The notes under the pieces: model-generated
What the model was told of the DNA's origin: nothing
Seen by the model: only the letters and a program-made list of their open reading frames with translations
The model's database searches: none
Made by a program: the position numbers and the translations under genes
Part shown: piece by piece, positions 8,746-15,942 of the stretch
Layout of the letters: each line of letters starts with the position of its first letter
Numbering within the stretch: the first letter of the stretch is position 1
Source: Phyllobacteriaceae bacterium UBA1059
Lineage (GTDB): Bacteria > Pseudomonadota > Alphaproteobacteria > Rhizobiales > Rhizobiaceae
Direction: 5' to 3'
Assembly (NCBI GenBank): GCA_002316345.1
Contig: DCDI01000087.1
Location: 10,085 to 29,216, forward strand
DNA: 19,132 nucleotides

Positions 8746-9110
8746 ATGGCGACAGCTCTCATTGGCATGGCGGGTGCTTCGCTCGGCGCCGCCTTTGGGC
8801 CGATCGGTCTGATCGCCGGCCGCGCGGTGGGCGCAATCGCCGGTGCCTTTGTTGATCAGGCGATGGTCTCCGCCCTGACGCCTGCCCAAAGGCGTGAAGG
8901 GCCTCGGCTCACCAGCACCGACATCCAGACTTCAACCGAAGGCACGGTGATCAACCGGATCTATGGCCGCGCACGCACAGCCGGCTGGGTGATCTGGTCC
9001 ACGCGCTTCGAGGAAGAGGTCAGCAGGGAGCGGCAGGGCGGCAAAGGCTTTTGGGTCCGAAGGTCGAGGTCACCACCTTTACGCATCATGAGAAAGCCCT
9101 GGCGCTCTCG
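8746..9110 (+). pseudogene. N-terminal fragment of GTA-type phage tail/host-specificity protein
   Basis: ATG at 8746 follows GAGG at 8734-8737. The protein begins with a Gly/Ala-rich hydrophobic stretch (GMAGASLGAAFGPIGLIAGR), then REGPRLTSTDIQTSTEGTVI, NRIYGRARTAGWVIWSTRFEEE and GGKGF. This is the characteristic start of the large tail protein with the GTA TIM-barrel-like domain, usually above 1000 aa. After about 9048 the family-like sequence GPKVEVTTF continues in another frame, and everything downstream is lost. It is a clear prophage or GTA-like remnant lying on the right side of the SIR2 cassette. Confidence 0.68.
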
Positions 9111-9304
9111 CCATTGATCAAGCTCGTTTCATCCTTGGCGTAGGTATAGATCCAGCTGTGATCGCCGCGCCTGCGGGAAAGCCGTTCGTTGAAAGCGGCC
9201 ATTATGGCATGACCGGGTCTGATCGCCGGCGGCGTGATGCCGAAGAAGGCGAGTGCCAGCAACACCACCAGCAGCATTGCTAGGATCGAAAAGCCTAGGC
9301 TCAT
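9086..9304 (-). CDS. Small membrane-anchored ORF, function unknown
   Basis: A 72-aa frame with one strong N-terminal hydrophobic segment (SILAMLLVVLLALAFFGIT, residues 6-24) and a basic/polar remainder. It has a good ribosome-binding site, AGGAG nine to ten bases before the ATG, which supports real translation. The first part has no counterpart in the neighbouring genes. The last dozen or so codons run into sequence that is antisense to the tail remnant, so the gene may be truncated and end in foreign DNA. I do not recognise the family. Confidence 0.45.
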   Translation of the reverse strand: MSLGFSILAMLLVVLLALAFFGITPPAIRPGHAIMAAFNERLSRRRGDHSWIYTYAKDETSLINGESARAFS

Positions 9305-9447
9305 TTTTTACCGCTTCTCCTAAGCGGCCGCATCGGCTGAGTTGATTGACGCTCATTGAACCCTTGCCCCGCAAAGCAGAGCTGGCTTGTACCTATGCGT
9401 AGCGGGATCTTCTCAGTAAGAAGCTTTAGATCAGGTTGAGATTGGCA

Positions 9448-10032
9448 ATGCACAAAGAATCGATCAAGAAATATCTGAAGCCAAGTACGATCCTATCGCG
9501 CAGAAGCACGATCAATAACGCGTTTATCTCCGCGCTTGCGCCTTTTGATACCTACTCAGAGGAGGAGGTTCGTTCGGCCATCTTGGATCTTGGCCAAGAT
9601 CCCGATGGTGAGCTGAGTTGTATCTACTGCCCCGCACTGGCCGCAACTTGGGACCACCTTTTCAATCGCGTTGTGGGTGGCAAATTTTCTGGACACGGTC
9701 ATCGCATTCGCAACCTGGTTCCCTGCTGTCGGACCTGTAACGAGCGAAAAGGTGGCAAATCCTGGCGAGTCTTTCTTGAAGAACGGGCACACCAGGATCT
9801 TGAGGCGCGAATAGCCACCATCGACCACTTCGTTTCGCGGGCTACAGCTTCGATAGTCGATCACGCAAAGCTCGAGGGCTTGGCGCTTGAAGAACTGTCT
9901 CGCTTCGAAGCAATCCGCGCGGAAGTGTTTCAACTGATGAAGGAAGCCGATCTGCTTGCCGTCGCAATTCGCAACAAGGTCGCTCCCCAGGGATCGACGT
10001 CATTGGCTAAGGCAGTGGCCGAACATGAGTGA
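9448..10032 (+). CDS. HNH endonuclease, first gene of a two-gene unit
   Basis: A 194-aa predicted nuclease with a zinc-stabilised HNH core. It has CIYC at 58-61, WDHLFN at 68-73 with the first His, RNLVPCC at 88-94, then CRTCNERKGGKSW with a second CxxC (94-97), Asn98 and Lys101. The first 50 residues and the C-terminal helices are family-specific. The frame could start at TTG 9436, but ATG 9448 is preferred. The stop lies 8 bp inside the next gene, so the nuclease and the downstream membrane protein are probably made together. The nuclease call is firm; DNA or RNA as target is open. Confidence 0.82.
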   Translation: MHKESIKKYLKPSTILSRRSTINNAFISALAPFDTYSEEEVRSAILDLGQDPDGELSCIYCPALAATWDHLFNRVVGGKFSGHGHRIRNLVPCCRTCNERKGGKSWRVFLEERAHQDLEARIATIDHFVSRATASIVDHAKLEGLALEELSRFEAIRAEVFQLMKEADLLAVAIRNKVAPQGSTSLAKAVAEHE

Positions 10033-11086
10033 TCACTTCCAGCCAAACAGCCAGAAAAAAGAGCAGAACCCCGCCTCCCATAGAAGCAACGCGATAGGCA
10101 TAGCCATAACCCTCCTCGCAGCAGTGCTCGGTTTAGCTTGGCTCTGGTCTGTCTATTGGATTTTCACCCTCCAAGACAGTGCAAACGACATTTCGGTTCG
10201 CGAACGCATAGATATGGCCCGGAATGTCGGCCTGCTCCTGCTCGGGCTCGTCGGTTTACCCCTAGCGATCTGGCGAAGCTGGACTGCAAGCCTACAAACT
10301 CGGGAAGCCATTGCACAGGGAAAGCGCGTCGAAAGGCAACTCATCTACACGGCTCGGCAGATTGCTGTCACAGAAGAGAGCAATCTTGCAAAACTGTTCC
10401 AAGATGGGGTGGCCGCACTGGTCGATTCGGACCCAGTCAAAGTCTCTGCTGGCATAGCCACTTTGAGTATCGTGGCCCGGACTGCTGCTGAGCCATTCGG
10501 CAACGAAGCACGAGTCCTGCTTCTCCAATATGTGAGGAAGTTTGGTGAACAGGGACACGGCGGTCAAAATGTACAAAGGGCCATTACCGCTCTAAACAGT
10601 GCCTACACCGTCAGATCGGATAACGTCATGGATCAATTGAATTTCGAAGAGGATGCTGACGAGGGAGCGCGCTACGATGATTATGAGGCCCCTTGGGAGT
10701 TGGTCTTTGGCGCTGAGCATTGCAGTTACTCAGGCGGAGTATTTTACGGCCGGAGTTTCGAAGGTGAGCTACACGGATTCATATTTCGCGGCACCACCTT
10801 CATGCAATGCGCGATCGATAACCTAGATCATCTTGATGTTCACAATTGTTTCTTTAATCAATGTCGTATCAAGGCCGGCACTCTAAAGGAGGCGGATCGA
10901 TCGAGTTTCTATCGGTGCGATTTTAGCGCCGCTGTTCTGCAGTTAGGCGATGAGATCACTGATTTGGGTGAGAAAGGTAACTACTATCGGCCTGGGAAAA
11001 CTCCAAAGCTGATGAAAGGTGGAATGCCGGTCGAGCTAAGTGACTTCCTAGTGGAAAGATCACCAGGCACCCCATTGCTGCCCTAA
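10025..11086 (+). CDS. Two-TM membrane protein with pentapeptide-like C-terminus, partner of HNH gene
   Basis: A 353-aa protein. After a 20-residue polar N-terminus come two transmembrane helices, about residues 24-47 (AIGIAITLLAAVLGLAWLWS) and 67-83 (NVGLLLLGLVGLPLAIW). A charged helical region follows (QTREAIAQGKRVERQLIYTA...), then a region resembling the 'accessory' part of membrane pentapeptide-repeat proteins. The C-terminal part (FYGRSFEGELHGFIFRGTTF, then NLDHLDVHNCFFNQCRI) has the rhythm of loose pentapeptide repeats. ATG at 10025 overlaps the HNH stop by 8 bp. Membrane anchoring with an overlapping nuclease suggests a membrane-linked defence or toxin module. No known system name can be assigned from sequence alone. 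Confidence 0.72.
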   Translation: MSDHFQPNSQKKEQNPASHRSNAIGIAITLLAAVLGLAWLWSVYWIFTLQDSANDISVRERIDMARNVGLLLLGLVGLPLAIWRSWTASLQTREAIAQGKRVERQLIYTARQIAVTEESNLAKLFQDGVAALVDSDPVKVSAGIATLSIVARTAAEPFGNEARVLLLQYVRKFGEQGHGGQNVQRAITALNSAYTVRSDNVMDQLNFEEDADEGARYDDYEAPWELVFGAEHCSYSGGVFYGRSFEGELHGFIFRGTTFMQCAIDNLDHLDVHNCFFNQCRIKAGTLKEADRSSFYRCDFSAAVLQLGDEITDLGEKGNYYRPGKTPKLMKGGMPVELSDFLVERSPGTPLLP

Positions 11087-11156
11087 GAGCGCGTAAGCAA
11101 AATCGGCTCGCAAACTAGCTTGCCGAATCCGGAATATGTTCCTAGTTCGTTCACCT

Positions 11157-11505
11157 ATGACGCGGACGATCGATACGCTGGGTAAAGCCGCTCCGGCACC
11201 ATTTCTTGTTGCAGGTGCGGTGCCCCGCCTGCCATGCATCACGTTATTATCCTACCGCTGACCTCGCGCGCATCTACGGCGCTGGCCGGGATCCGCTTCA
11301 GCTTACCTTTGGTTGTGAGCGCTGCAACCCGCAGCCGAGACTTTCGCTGGTCGCGCCAAGCTGCCTGCCGGCGGAGACGGTGATCCAACAGCTTCAAGGT
11401 AAAGGCCGTGACGCTCGCTGGGTCGACAAGAAACTTGAATCGGCCCGCTCGCTGCACGATGCCTGGACGGACTATCAGACCTTGGTCATTTCCTACGAAA
11501 CGTAG
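11157..11505 (+). pseudogene. Small zinc-ribbon protein gene with a frameshift
   Basis: ATG 11157 opens MTRTIDTLGKAAPAPFLV, then runs into a stop. The next frame, from about 11206, continues VRCPACHASRYYPTADLARI, then FGCERCNPQPRLS and ends at 11505. The two CxxC pairs (CPAC, CERC) look like one zinc ribbon. The N-terminal piece joins naturally to the second frame if one or two bases near 11208-11215 are removed or added. Alternatively the gene simply starts at TTG 11206 or 11209 and is intact (about 99 aa). Function unknown. Confidence 0.5.
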
Positions 11506-11775
11506 CGGGAACCACGATCGGGATGTCCTTGCCGAACTTGCCCGGTGCGGATGCAGCAAGCAACGGCTGAGCTTGAGCCTGGGCCGGTGGACGCTTGAAC
11601 GTGCCCGTTTGCTGATGCGACTGATGTCCGAAAAGCCAGTTCCAAAGCCCCGCCATCCCCTCCCGCGTGTCCGCTATGGCATCATGTTGGCAGGTGACGA
11701 CGCACGCAAGCTGGCTCCCTCGGCGGGGAGCGCTTGACGATATATTGGCCGCTGTAGCGGTAGGCGCTGCGCTGG
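11506..11775. other. Spacer before AbiTii gene, no clear gene
   Basis: An open frame crosses it (GNHDRDVLAELARCGCSKQR and onwards to 11737), but it has no start with a ribosome-binding site and no recognised motif. It could be the tail of a degraded gene. Confidence 0.35.
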
Positions 11776-12672
11776 TCAGCTGATCATGGAGTGGATGAGC
11801 GCGAGAACGCCACTTGCCGCAAGATTGCCTGCGGCACCGCTCACTGCGGTCCGAAGGTCAATTAGTGCGCCTTGAACCTTATCGGCGTTTGGTTCGGCCT
11901 TGTCATTCTCGGCGCGAAGTTCGTCGATGGCACGCCCCAAGGCAATGGGATTGGCGCCAGCTTCCACGAGTTGCTGGCTTCCGGCGGACACCTCACGAAC
12001 AAGGCGTTTCAGCGTGTCCTGTTTGACCGAGGTGACGGTGATGTCGCCGGACGTGTTTCCGGCGCCGAGATTGCCGGCAAAGTTGCCGATTGAACCGATA
12101 TTGTAGGTGACGGGACTCACTTGAGCTCGAGATTTCTCTTGTGCGCTGAAGGTGAAACCTTCTCCCTGAATGCCAGCTTGTTCCAACCGGAGGGACCAAT
12201 CAAGAACGAGATTTCGAACGGCCGAGAGTATGCTCGATAGCTGGCTGACGGCCAAATGATTGCCCATCTGGCCAATGTCCTCGTTAAGGATCTTGTTGAG
12301 CATGGCGATGTTTTCTGCCGGAAACGGCTTCTGCAGCGTGTCGCGTGGATCGTGATTTTGTGTAGTTGTTTCCAGGGAAGGAACAGCGTCAAAGACGCTG
12401 CAGTCGGATAGCAGCTTGTTCACTTCAGCTTCGTGGAAGACGATTGGTAGCCAGCCCTGGTACGGGTTGAGCCCCATCGGCCTCCCTTTCAACAGCCTGT
12501 ACTCGGGCAAGTCCTCCTTTGACTTGTAGCCATTCAACTCATTCTCCACCCAGCCTTCGACGCCACCGAGCTGCATCTTCACTGCCGCCACTTTGACCTT
12601 TCGCAGTAGGGTCGCGACGGGCACGTTCGGATCGAGCGCATCTCGCTGAATTTCTTCGATCAGGCCGGCCAT
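11776..12672 (-). CDS. AbiTii-domain protein (abortive-infection-like)
   Basis: A 298-aa protein. Residues 1-90 (LIEEIQRDALDPNVPVATLL, then KVKVAAVKMQLGGVEGWVEN, ELNGY) match the AbiTii domain pattern, first known from lactococcal abortive infection and common in proteobacteria. A central Gly/Asn/Ser-rich segment (IGSIGNFAGNLGAGNTSGDI) follows around residue 192, then a helical C-terminus (about residues 214-298). The ATG is preceded by GAGGAAAG. It stands alone on the minus strand with no partner antitoxin visible. The AbiTii call rests on the N-terminal motif. The role of the Gly-rich middle is unknown, though similar stretches occur in self-assembling or toxin-linked proteins. Confidence 0.78.
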   Translation of the reverse strand: MAGLIEEIQRDALDPNVPVATLLRKVKVAAVKMQLGGVEGWVENELNGYKSKEDLPEYRLLKGRPMGLNPYQGWLPIVFHEAEVNKLLSDCSVFDAVPSLETTTQNHDPRDTLQKPFPAENIAMLNKILNEDIGQMGNHLAVSQLSSILSAVRNLVLDWSLRLEQAGIQGEGFTFSAQEKSRAQVSPVTYNIGSIGNFAGNLGAGNTSGDITVTSVKQDTLKRLVREVSAGSQQLVEAGANPIALGRAIDELRAENDKAEPNADKVQGALIDLRTAVSGAAGNLAASGVLALIHSMIS

Positions 12673-12800
12673 CTTTCCTCGCTGCCTCTCAACGCCTCAA
12701 GCGTGCTGAGAAATCCATAAGCCCCATGTAAATGCAAGATCCCACCTCAAGAAGGCATCAGGCACGCGCACGCAAGCCTTCGCCCCGAAGGGTGAATAGT

Positions 12801-12955
12801 CCCGGTTTTCTTGGACACCTTCGGGTTATATTTTCTGCCGCCGTTTAAATTCGACAGGCGACAGCATTTCGTCGCGGGCGTGCTTTCGCTTCGGGTTATA
12901 GAACATCTCAATGTAGTCGAACACGTCCTGCCTTGCTTCCTCGCGTGTGCTGAGC
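12801..12955 (-). mobile_element. IS3-family insertion sequence remnant (transposase C-terminus)
   Basis: On the minus strand the frame ending in TAA at 12826-12828 encodes STREEARQDVFDYIEMFYN, KRKHARDEMLSPVEF and KRRQKI. This is the typical end of the IS3-family OrfB (DDE integrase) including its terminal helix. Downstream of the stop, the sequence TGTCCAAGAAAACCGGGA (12802-12819 on the minus strand) looks like an IS3-group terminal inverted repeat. Only about 43 codons of the transposase remain, and upstream it is cut at about 12955 by a palindrome. The opposite-strand open frame across this region is only its shadow. Confidence 0.75.
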
Positions 12956-12989
12956 GTCTAAGAAGCTTTTACGATGAGCTTCTTAGACG
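12955..12989. repeat. Perfect 13-bp inverted repeat at the IS3 breakpoint
   Basis: CGTCTAAGAAGCT (12955-12967) and its exact complement AGCTTCTTAGACG (12977-12989) flank a 9-bp loop. It begins just where transposase similarity ends. There is no T-run after it on either strand, so it is not an obvious terminator. It could be an end or target of another mobile element. Confidence 0.6.
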
Positions 12990-13247
12990 TATCACTAAAT
13001 GTTTCTTGAAGCTGCTACGCCCTCGCTACAGGATCGGCATCGAAATCAGCCGCCGGCTCCTATGATAGCGGTCCGAAAAACGAAGAATTTCCCAGGATTT
13101 GTCTGGCCCTATTAAGGTCAAAACACCAATTTTATCAGAGAATTAGGTGGTACCCTTCATTCGCCTTCGAGAGTGTCAGGCAATAAATTGTATTCACGGT
13201 GATCGAGAGATCAACGTGGGCAGCGAGCCAGTGGCTCGGGGCTTGTC

Positions 13248-13311
13248 GGGGGAGGTGAGCCTACTCTTCAAATCTCCCCCAGGGGGGAAACGGAAACCTC
13301 CCCCGCGGGGG
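13248..13311 (+). promoter_or_regulatory. Alternating G-tract/C-tract hairpin leader upstream of the 244-aa gene
   Basis: Five tracts alternate: GGGGGA (13248), CTCCCCC (13274-13280), GGGGGG (13282-13287), CCTCCCCC (13297-13304), GGGGG (13307-13311). CCCCCGCGGGGG (13300-13311) is a perfect palindrome. Both hairpin-like units end in GGGGGAAAC. The last lies 5 bp before the AGAGGA ribosome-binding site (13317-13322) of the gene starting at 13330. The tracts can pair in more than one way, as in an attenuator or translation switch. Function is inferred. Confidence 0.5.
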
Positions 13312-13329
13312 AAACTAGAGGATAAAGTG

Positions 13330-14064
13330 ATGAACGCGACGAACGAAAGCGCAAAGGCGCTCGGTTATCAGGCTTCGACGGTTATCGCTCACATCATGGA
13401 CATGGACGTCGACGCCGGCGGCAACGCCGAAAAGGCAGCGTGGAAGCGGTATCTTGTCCTGATCCTCATGGCGCAAGCCAAGGCGGCCGACAAAAAGAAG
13501 CTGATTGAAGCCGTTTTCGGCAAGGGTGAGAAGGCTTCCAAGACGTTCCAGAATATGTGGGGTGTCGCATCCAATGCCCGCAACGTGGTGCTGGGCAATC
13601 GGTCATGGGATGACATTCGATCCATGTCCATCGCGGAAGCCAAGTACGCCGTGTTGCTGGCGGTAAACGGCCACGTGGGAGCCTTGGAAGTCTCCTCGAA
13701 GAATGACTATGCGGCGGTCTGCATGCTGAGCCCCTCGGAAGCGTTGGCAAAGCGCGAAGCCGATGCGGAAGCCGCGAAGGAAGCGGAAGCGGAAGCCGCT
13801 GCAAAGGCGGAAGCCGCCAAGGAAGCCAAAACCGCCAAGGAAGCCGCTGCCAAGGCGGAAGCCGATGCCAGACCGGAACGGTCGCCAGCCGATGCCGCAA
13901 TCGGCGTGCTGCACGATGCCCACCGGAACAACCTGATGCAGGTAGCCGGGTTCATCCTCTCGAAAATCAGCGTCGAGGACATGAAGCTGATGCAAGAGAC
14001 ACTCAGGGCGATGCTAACCAATGCCACCCGTGAAGTGGCCGCACCGCTGGCGATCGCCGCCTGA
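13330..14064 (+). CDS. Unrecognised 244-aa protein with Ala/Glu/Lys coiled coil
   Basis: ATG 13330 was chosen because AGAGGA lies 7 bp upstream; the frame is open to 13147, but that part covers the G/C-tract leader. Residues 1-135 are probably globular and helical (KRYLVLILMAQAKAADKKKL, then WGVASNARNVVLGNRSWDDI). Residues about 138-180 are almost only Ala, Glu, Lys and Asp in short repeats, a strong coiled-coil signal. A short helical C-terminus (LHDAHRNNLMQVAGFILSKI) follows. No signal peptide or transmembrane helix. It resembles accessory phage or plasmid proteins in style, but I do not recognise the family. It appears monocistronic, with a hairpin 15 bp after the stop. Confidence 0.72.
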   Translation: MNATNESAKALGYQASTVIAHIMDMDVDAGGNAEKAAWKRYLVLILMAQAKAADKKKLIEAVFGKGEKASKTFQNMWGVASNARNVVLGNRSWDDIRSMSIAEAKYAVLLAVNGHVGALEVSSKNDYAAVCMLSPSEALAKREADAEAAKEAEAEAAAKAEAAKEAKTAKEAAAKAEADARPERSPADAAIGVLHDAHRNNLMQVAGFILSKISVEDMKLMQETLRAMLTNATREVAAPLAIAA

Positions 14065-14078
14065 TGATTTCCTCCCCG

Positions 14079-14101
14079 AAGGCTCCCCCAATGGGAGCCT
14101 T
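14079..14101 (+). terminator. Hairpin after the 244-aa gene
   Basis: AAGGCTCCC (14079-14087) and GGGAGCCTT (14093-14101) form a perfect 9-bp stem with a 5-nt loop just after the stop codon. The T-run is missing, so termination would be weak or factor-assisted. Confidence 0.55.
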
Positions 14102-14610
14102 GCCCTACATCTCACCACAGGTGGAGGGCGTATTTCAACGTGTCGCGATAGGTTTCGGCTTCCAAGTCGAAGAACGCGAGTTTCAGGACTCGGATCTTCC
14201 GAGTTAAGGCTAGGTTCTGTGAACCTGTTGATCTCAACAAAACGATGCTCGAGGCCATTCGAGAGTTAGTTCAGGGACCGACCGTTCCGTGATCGCCTCC
14301 CGGTGGGGCTCCGGAGACGATCAAGAACCATGAACTAGAGCCGAGATCATCGGCGCACCGGGGCTGGGCTCGTAAAGGCTTCAGCGATGCGCCGCTGGTT
14401 AATTATCAATCGGACCACGGGCGTGCTTTTGTTCGGGTTCGCGGTTCGCTGACGTGGATCAGATCAAACTCGCGGCTCACAAGCTCAGTTGTCCAGGAAG
14501 ATCTGTACTGGCGGGCGTCAGTTTGGATCGAGAGGTGACCGAAAATAACGGAGTGTTATGCGATGTTGCGCTCAGCTGTTCTCACTTCCTCAGCAATCAT
14601 CAACCTTTTT
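14102..14610. other. About 500 bp without a recognised gene
   Basis: There are short open frames only, none with a family motif or convincing ribosome-binding site. It precedes the tandem repeat-unit array and may hold a degraded first unit or its promoter. Confidence 0.4.
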
Positions 14611-14621
14611 TGGAGAATCGC

Positions 14622-14849
14622 ATGAAGGAGTTTTTCTATCTCGACGCTCGCGGCAGGCTATTGGGTTCAGTCATGGCCTTCACGTTTCGCGATGCACATG
14701 CTTGGCTCGGTGAGCAGTGTATCAGGTATACCAGCGTGACCCAGTTCAAGCCTACAGCTGGCAAGGACGAGTATCGCCAACGCCGTGAGCACCACGACCA
14801 CGCTGCAAGATTTGGCTCGTCGGCTACGCGGTCAGGGTGGTGCTCGTAG
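14622..14849 (+). CDS. Repeat-unit protein 1: small protein with FRDAxxWLG motif
   Basis: A 75-aa protein with GGAGA 5 bp before ATG 14622. It has MKEFFYLDARGRLLGSVMAF, then TFRDAHAWLGEQ and YTSVTQFKP. The segment FTFRDAHAWLG...Y.S.TQFK recurs in the next unit as FTLRDALAWLG...YHSGTQFK, so the two genes are relatives. This copy may be shortened, because its relative runs on to a longer C-terminus (WRVANMN...), which is not seen here in frame. A DNA-binding or phage-antirepressor-like role is a guess. No known family could be assigned. Confidence 0.5.
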   Translation: MKEFFYLDARGRLLGSVMAFTFRDAHAWLGEQCIRYTSVTQFKPTAGKDEYRQRREHHDHAARFGSSATRSGWCS

Positions 14850-14974
14850 CCAGCATTGAACGATGCCTAGAGATGTGAACCGGGTGGGTAGGGCTGAGAA
14901 GAGGCCATAATTGTTAACTGCCATGCTGGCGCATTCGAGTTCCAAGTTGGCTGGCATGAGCCTCAGAAGCGCAT

Positions 14975-15077
14975 AGTGGCCGAAGCAGCCGAAACTCCAC
15001 CGGCGGCTATTCAGCCTTCCGGCCACACCGGGGACACACTAAAAATTCTACAGAGCGTTTCTCTGTGGCAAGGCGAG
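14975..15077 (+). repeat. Degenerate leader blocks of repeat unit 2
   Basis: 14975-15015 resembles the GGCCAGAAACCGC...GCGGCCGAT block of the later units, but diverged. At 15050-15066 ACAGAG and CTCTGT form a hairpin, followed by GGCAAGGCGAG, the same layout as the hairpins ending in GGCGAGGAG in the other units. ATG 15083 follows. Confidence 0.5.
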
Positions 15078-15082
15078 TATCC

Positions 15083-15454
15083 ATGTACATAATCAAGACC
15101 GCAGTTCCACAATTCAGGAAACGGGGGACAATTTGATGGTCGATCAGGAGGTCATTCACGTTACGTGATGCTCTTGCCTGGCTCGGATCGCAAGGTGTGA
15201 GCTACCACAGCGGGACGCAGTTCAAGCATCGGACTCGCAGAGCCGGGATCGCCGGCTGCGGATGGCTGAAGCGGCACGACCGCCGGCTAAAAGCTGTGGA
15301 TCTGCTCGATCCTGGCCACTCTGGTGTTCCTGCACCGATGCAGTGGCGGGTGGCCAATATGAACCGGTTTGTGGCTTTACGGGCTAGGAACCGAGTTCTG
15401 GATCAGGCTCGGCTAGTAGGTGGGCGGATGTACCAGTACAGTGTACTGATGTGA
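15083..15454 (+). pseudogene. Repeat-unit protein 2 with an in-frame TGA
   Basis: ATG 15083 starts MYIIKTAVPQFRKRGTI and meets TGA at 15134-15136. The same frame then continues SFTLRDALAWLGSQGVSYHS, GTQFK, and later MQWRVANMNRFVALRARNRV up to 15454, and the part after the TGA is homologous to repeat-unit protein 1. A single stop therefore breaks an otherwise 123-codon gene. GTG 15197 could restart translation for an 85-aa C-terminal part. The tail with MQWRVANMN has a clear relative near 16580 (MNWRVAMNQ), which shows that the unit was duplicated. Confidence 0.6.
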
Positions 15455-15541
15455 GCCTTGATGTTTGGGCTCAGTTCGATTTCTAAAGGTATTCTTTTTC
15501 TTCTATTTCTTCGTTAGAGAGAGAAAAGAGTATAGTGTACT
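15434..15541 (+). promoter_or_regulatory. Palindrome pair with central hairpin, copy A
   Basis: CAGTACAGTGTACTG (15434-15448; arms CAGTACA/TGTACTG) is followed 95 bp later by AGTATAGTGTACT (15529-15541), which differs by one base from the core of the first. Between them a pyrimidine-rich stretch (TCTTTTTCTTC, from about 15493) can pair with a purine-rich one (AGAGAGAGAAAAGAG, ending at 15530). Copy B at 16679 has the same layout. Probably operators or promoter elements of the unit that follows. Confidence 0.6.
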
Positions 15542-15595
15542 AAGAGGAGATTAGAGAACGTAATCACCCTCTGATTTCAGCCCACCTACCCTTTG

Positions 15596-15706
15596 CTGGC
15601 AATTATGGCCAGAAACCGCTCACCTGCGGCCGATTGCACCCTCCCGAGTTCACACATCACTCAACCTGACAAAATGCACGGAGACCCACTCTCTGCGGCG
15701 AGGAGG
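15596..15706 (+). repeat. Leader blocks of repeat unit 3 (GGCCAGAAACCGC block and ribosome-binding-site hairpin)
   Basis: 15596-15642 carries TGGCCAGAAACCGCTCACC and GCGGCCGATT. 15678-15706 carries a weakened form of the hairpin that ends in GGCGAGGAG. Both blocks recur, in the same order and at similar distance, in units 4 and 5 (from 15943 and from 16851). Confidence 0.6.
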
Positions 15707-15764
15707 CTCTATTGGCTAGTTCTGCCTTCATGCTGACGCGGAGACTCCCCTCCGGACCCACCTC

Positions 15765-15940
15765 ATGAACGGTATGACTTGGTTCAACGCTGCCGATGTC
15801 TACGCGGCTCTGAACCTGAACCCGACGGATGTGGCATGGTTAACAAAGGTAAGCACGAGGCTCATATAGGGTTATCTCCCGAACCGGGTTCAGTCCTTTG
15901 CTTGCTCATCGATACAGGCATGCCAATGGTTTTTAAATCA
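15765..15940 (+). pseudogene. Small BRO-N/antirepressor-like ORF, frameshifted
   Basis: ATG 15765 or 15774 gives MTWFNAADVYAALNLNPTDV, then AWLTKV and a stop at about 15868. WFNAADVYAAL resembles the start of the phage BRO-N antirepressor domain (usually WF...DVC.ALG). The next frame, from about 15845, reads KHEAHIGLSPEPGSVLCLLI, DTGMPMVFKSP, which looks like the continuation (KHEAHIGL, then the GLY-type segment). A frameshift near 15845 is the simplest reading. A short intact 34-aa product is also possible. Confidence 0.45.
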
Positions 15941-15942
15941 CC

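Noticed and set aside
12811..13065. Plus-strand 84-aa frame across the IS3 relic
   Set aside because: It is antisense to the transposase C-terminus, which has clear family residues.
13466..13995. Long minus-strand frames rich in Pro/Leu/Arg or Gly/Phe opposite the 244-aa gene
   Set aside because: They are mirror images of the Ala/Glu/Lys coiled-coil repeat; no start with a ribosome-binding site and no family motif.
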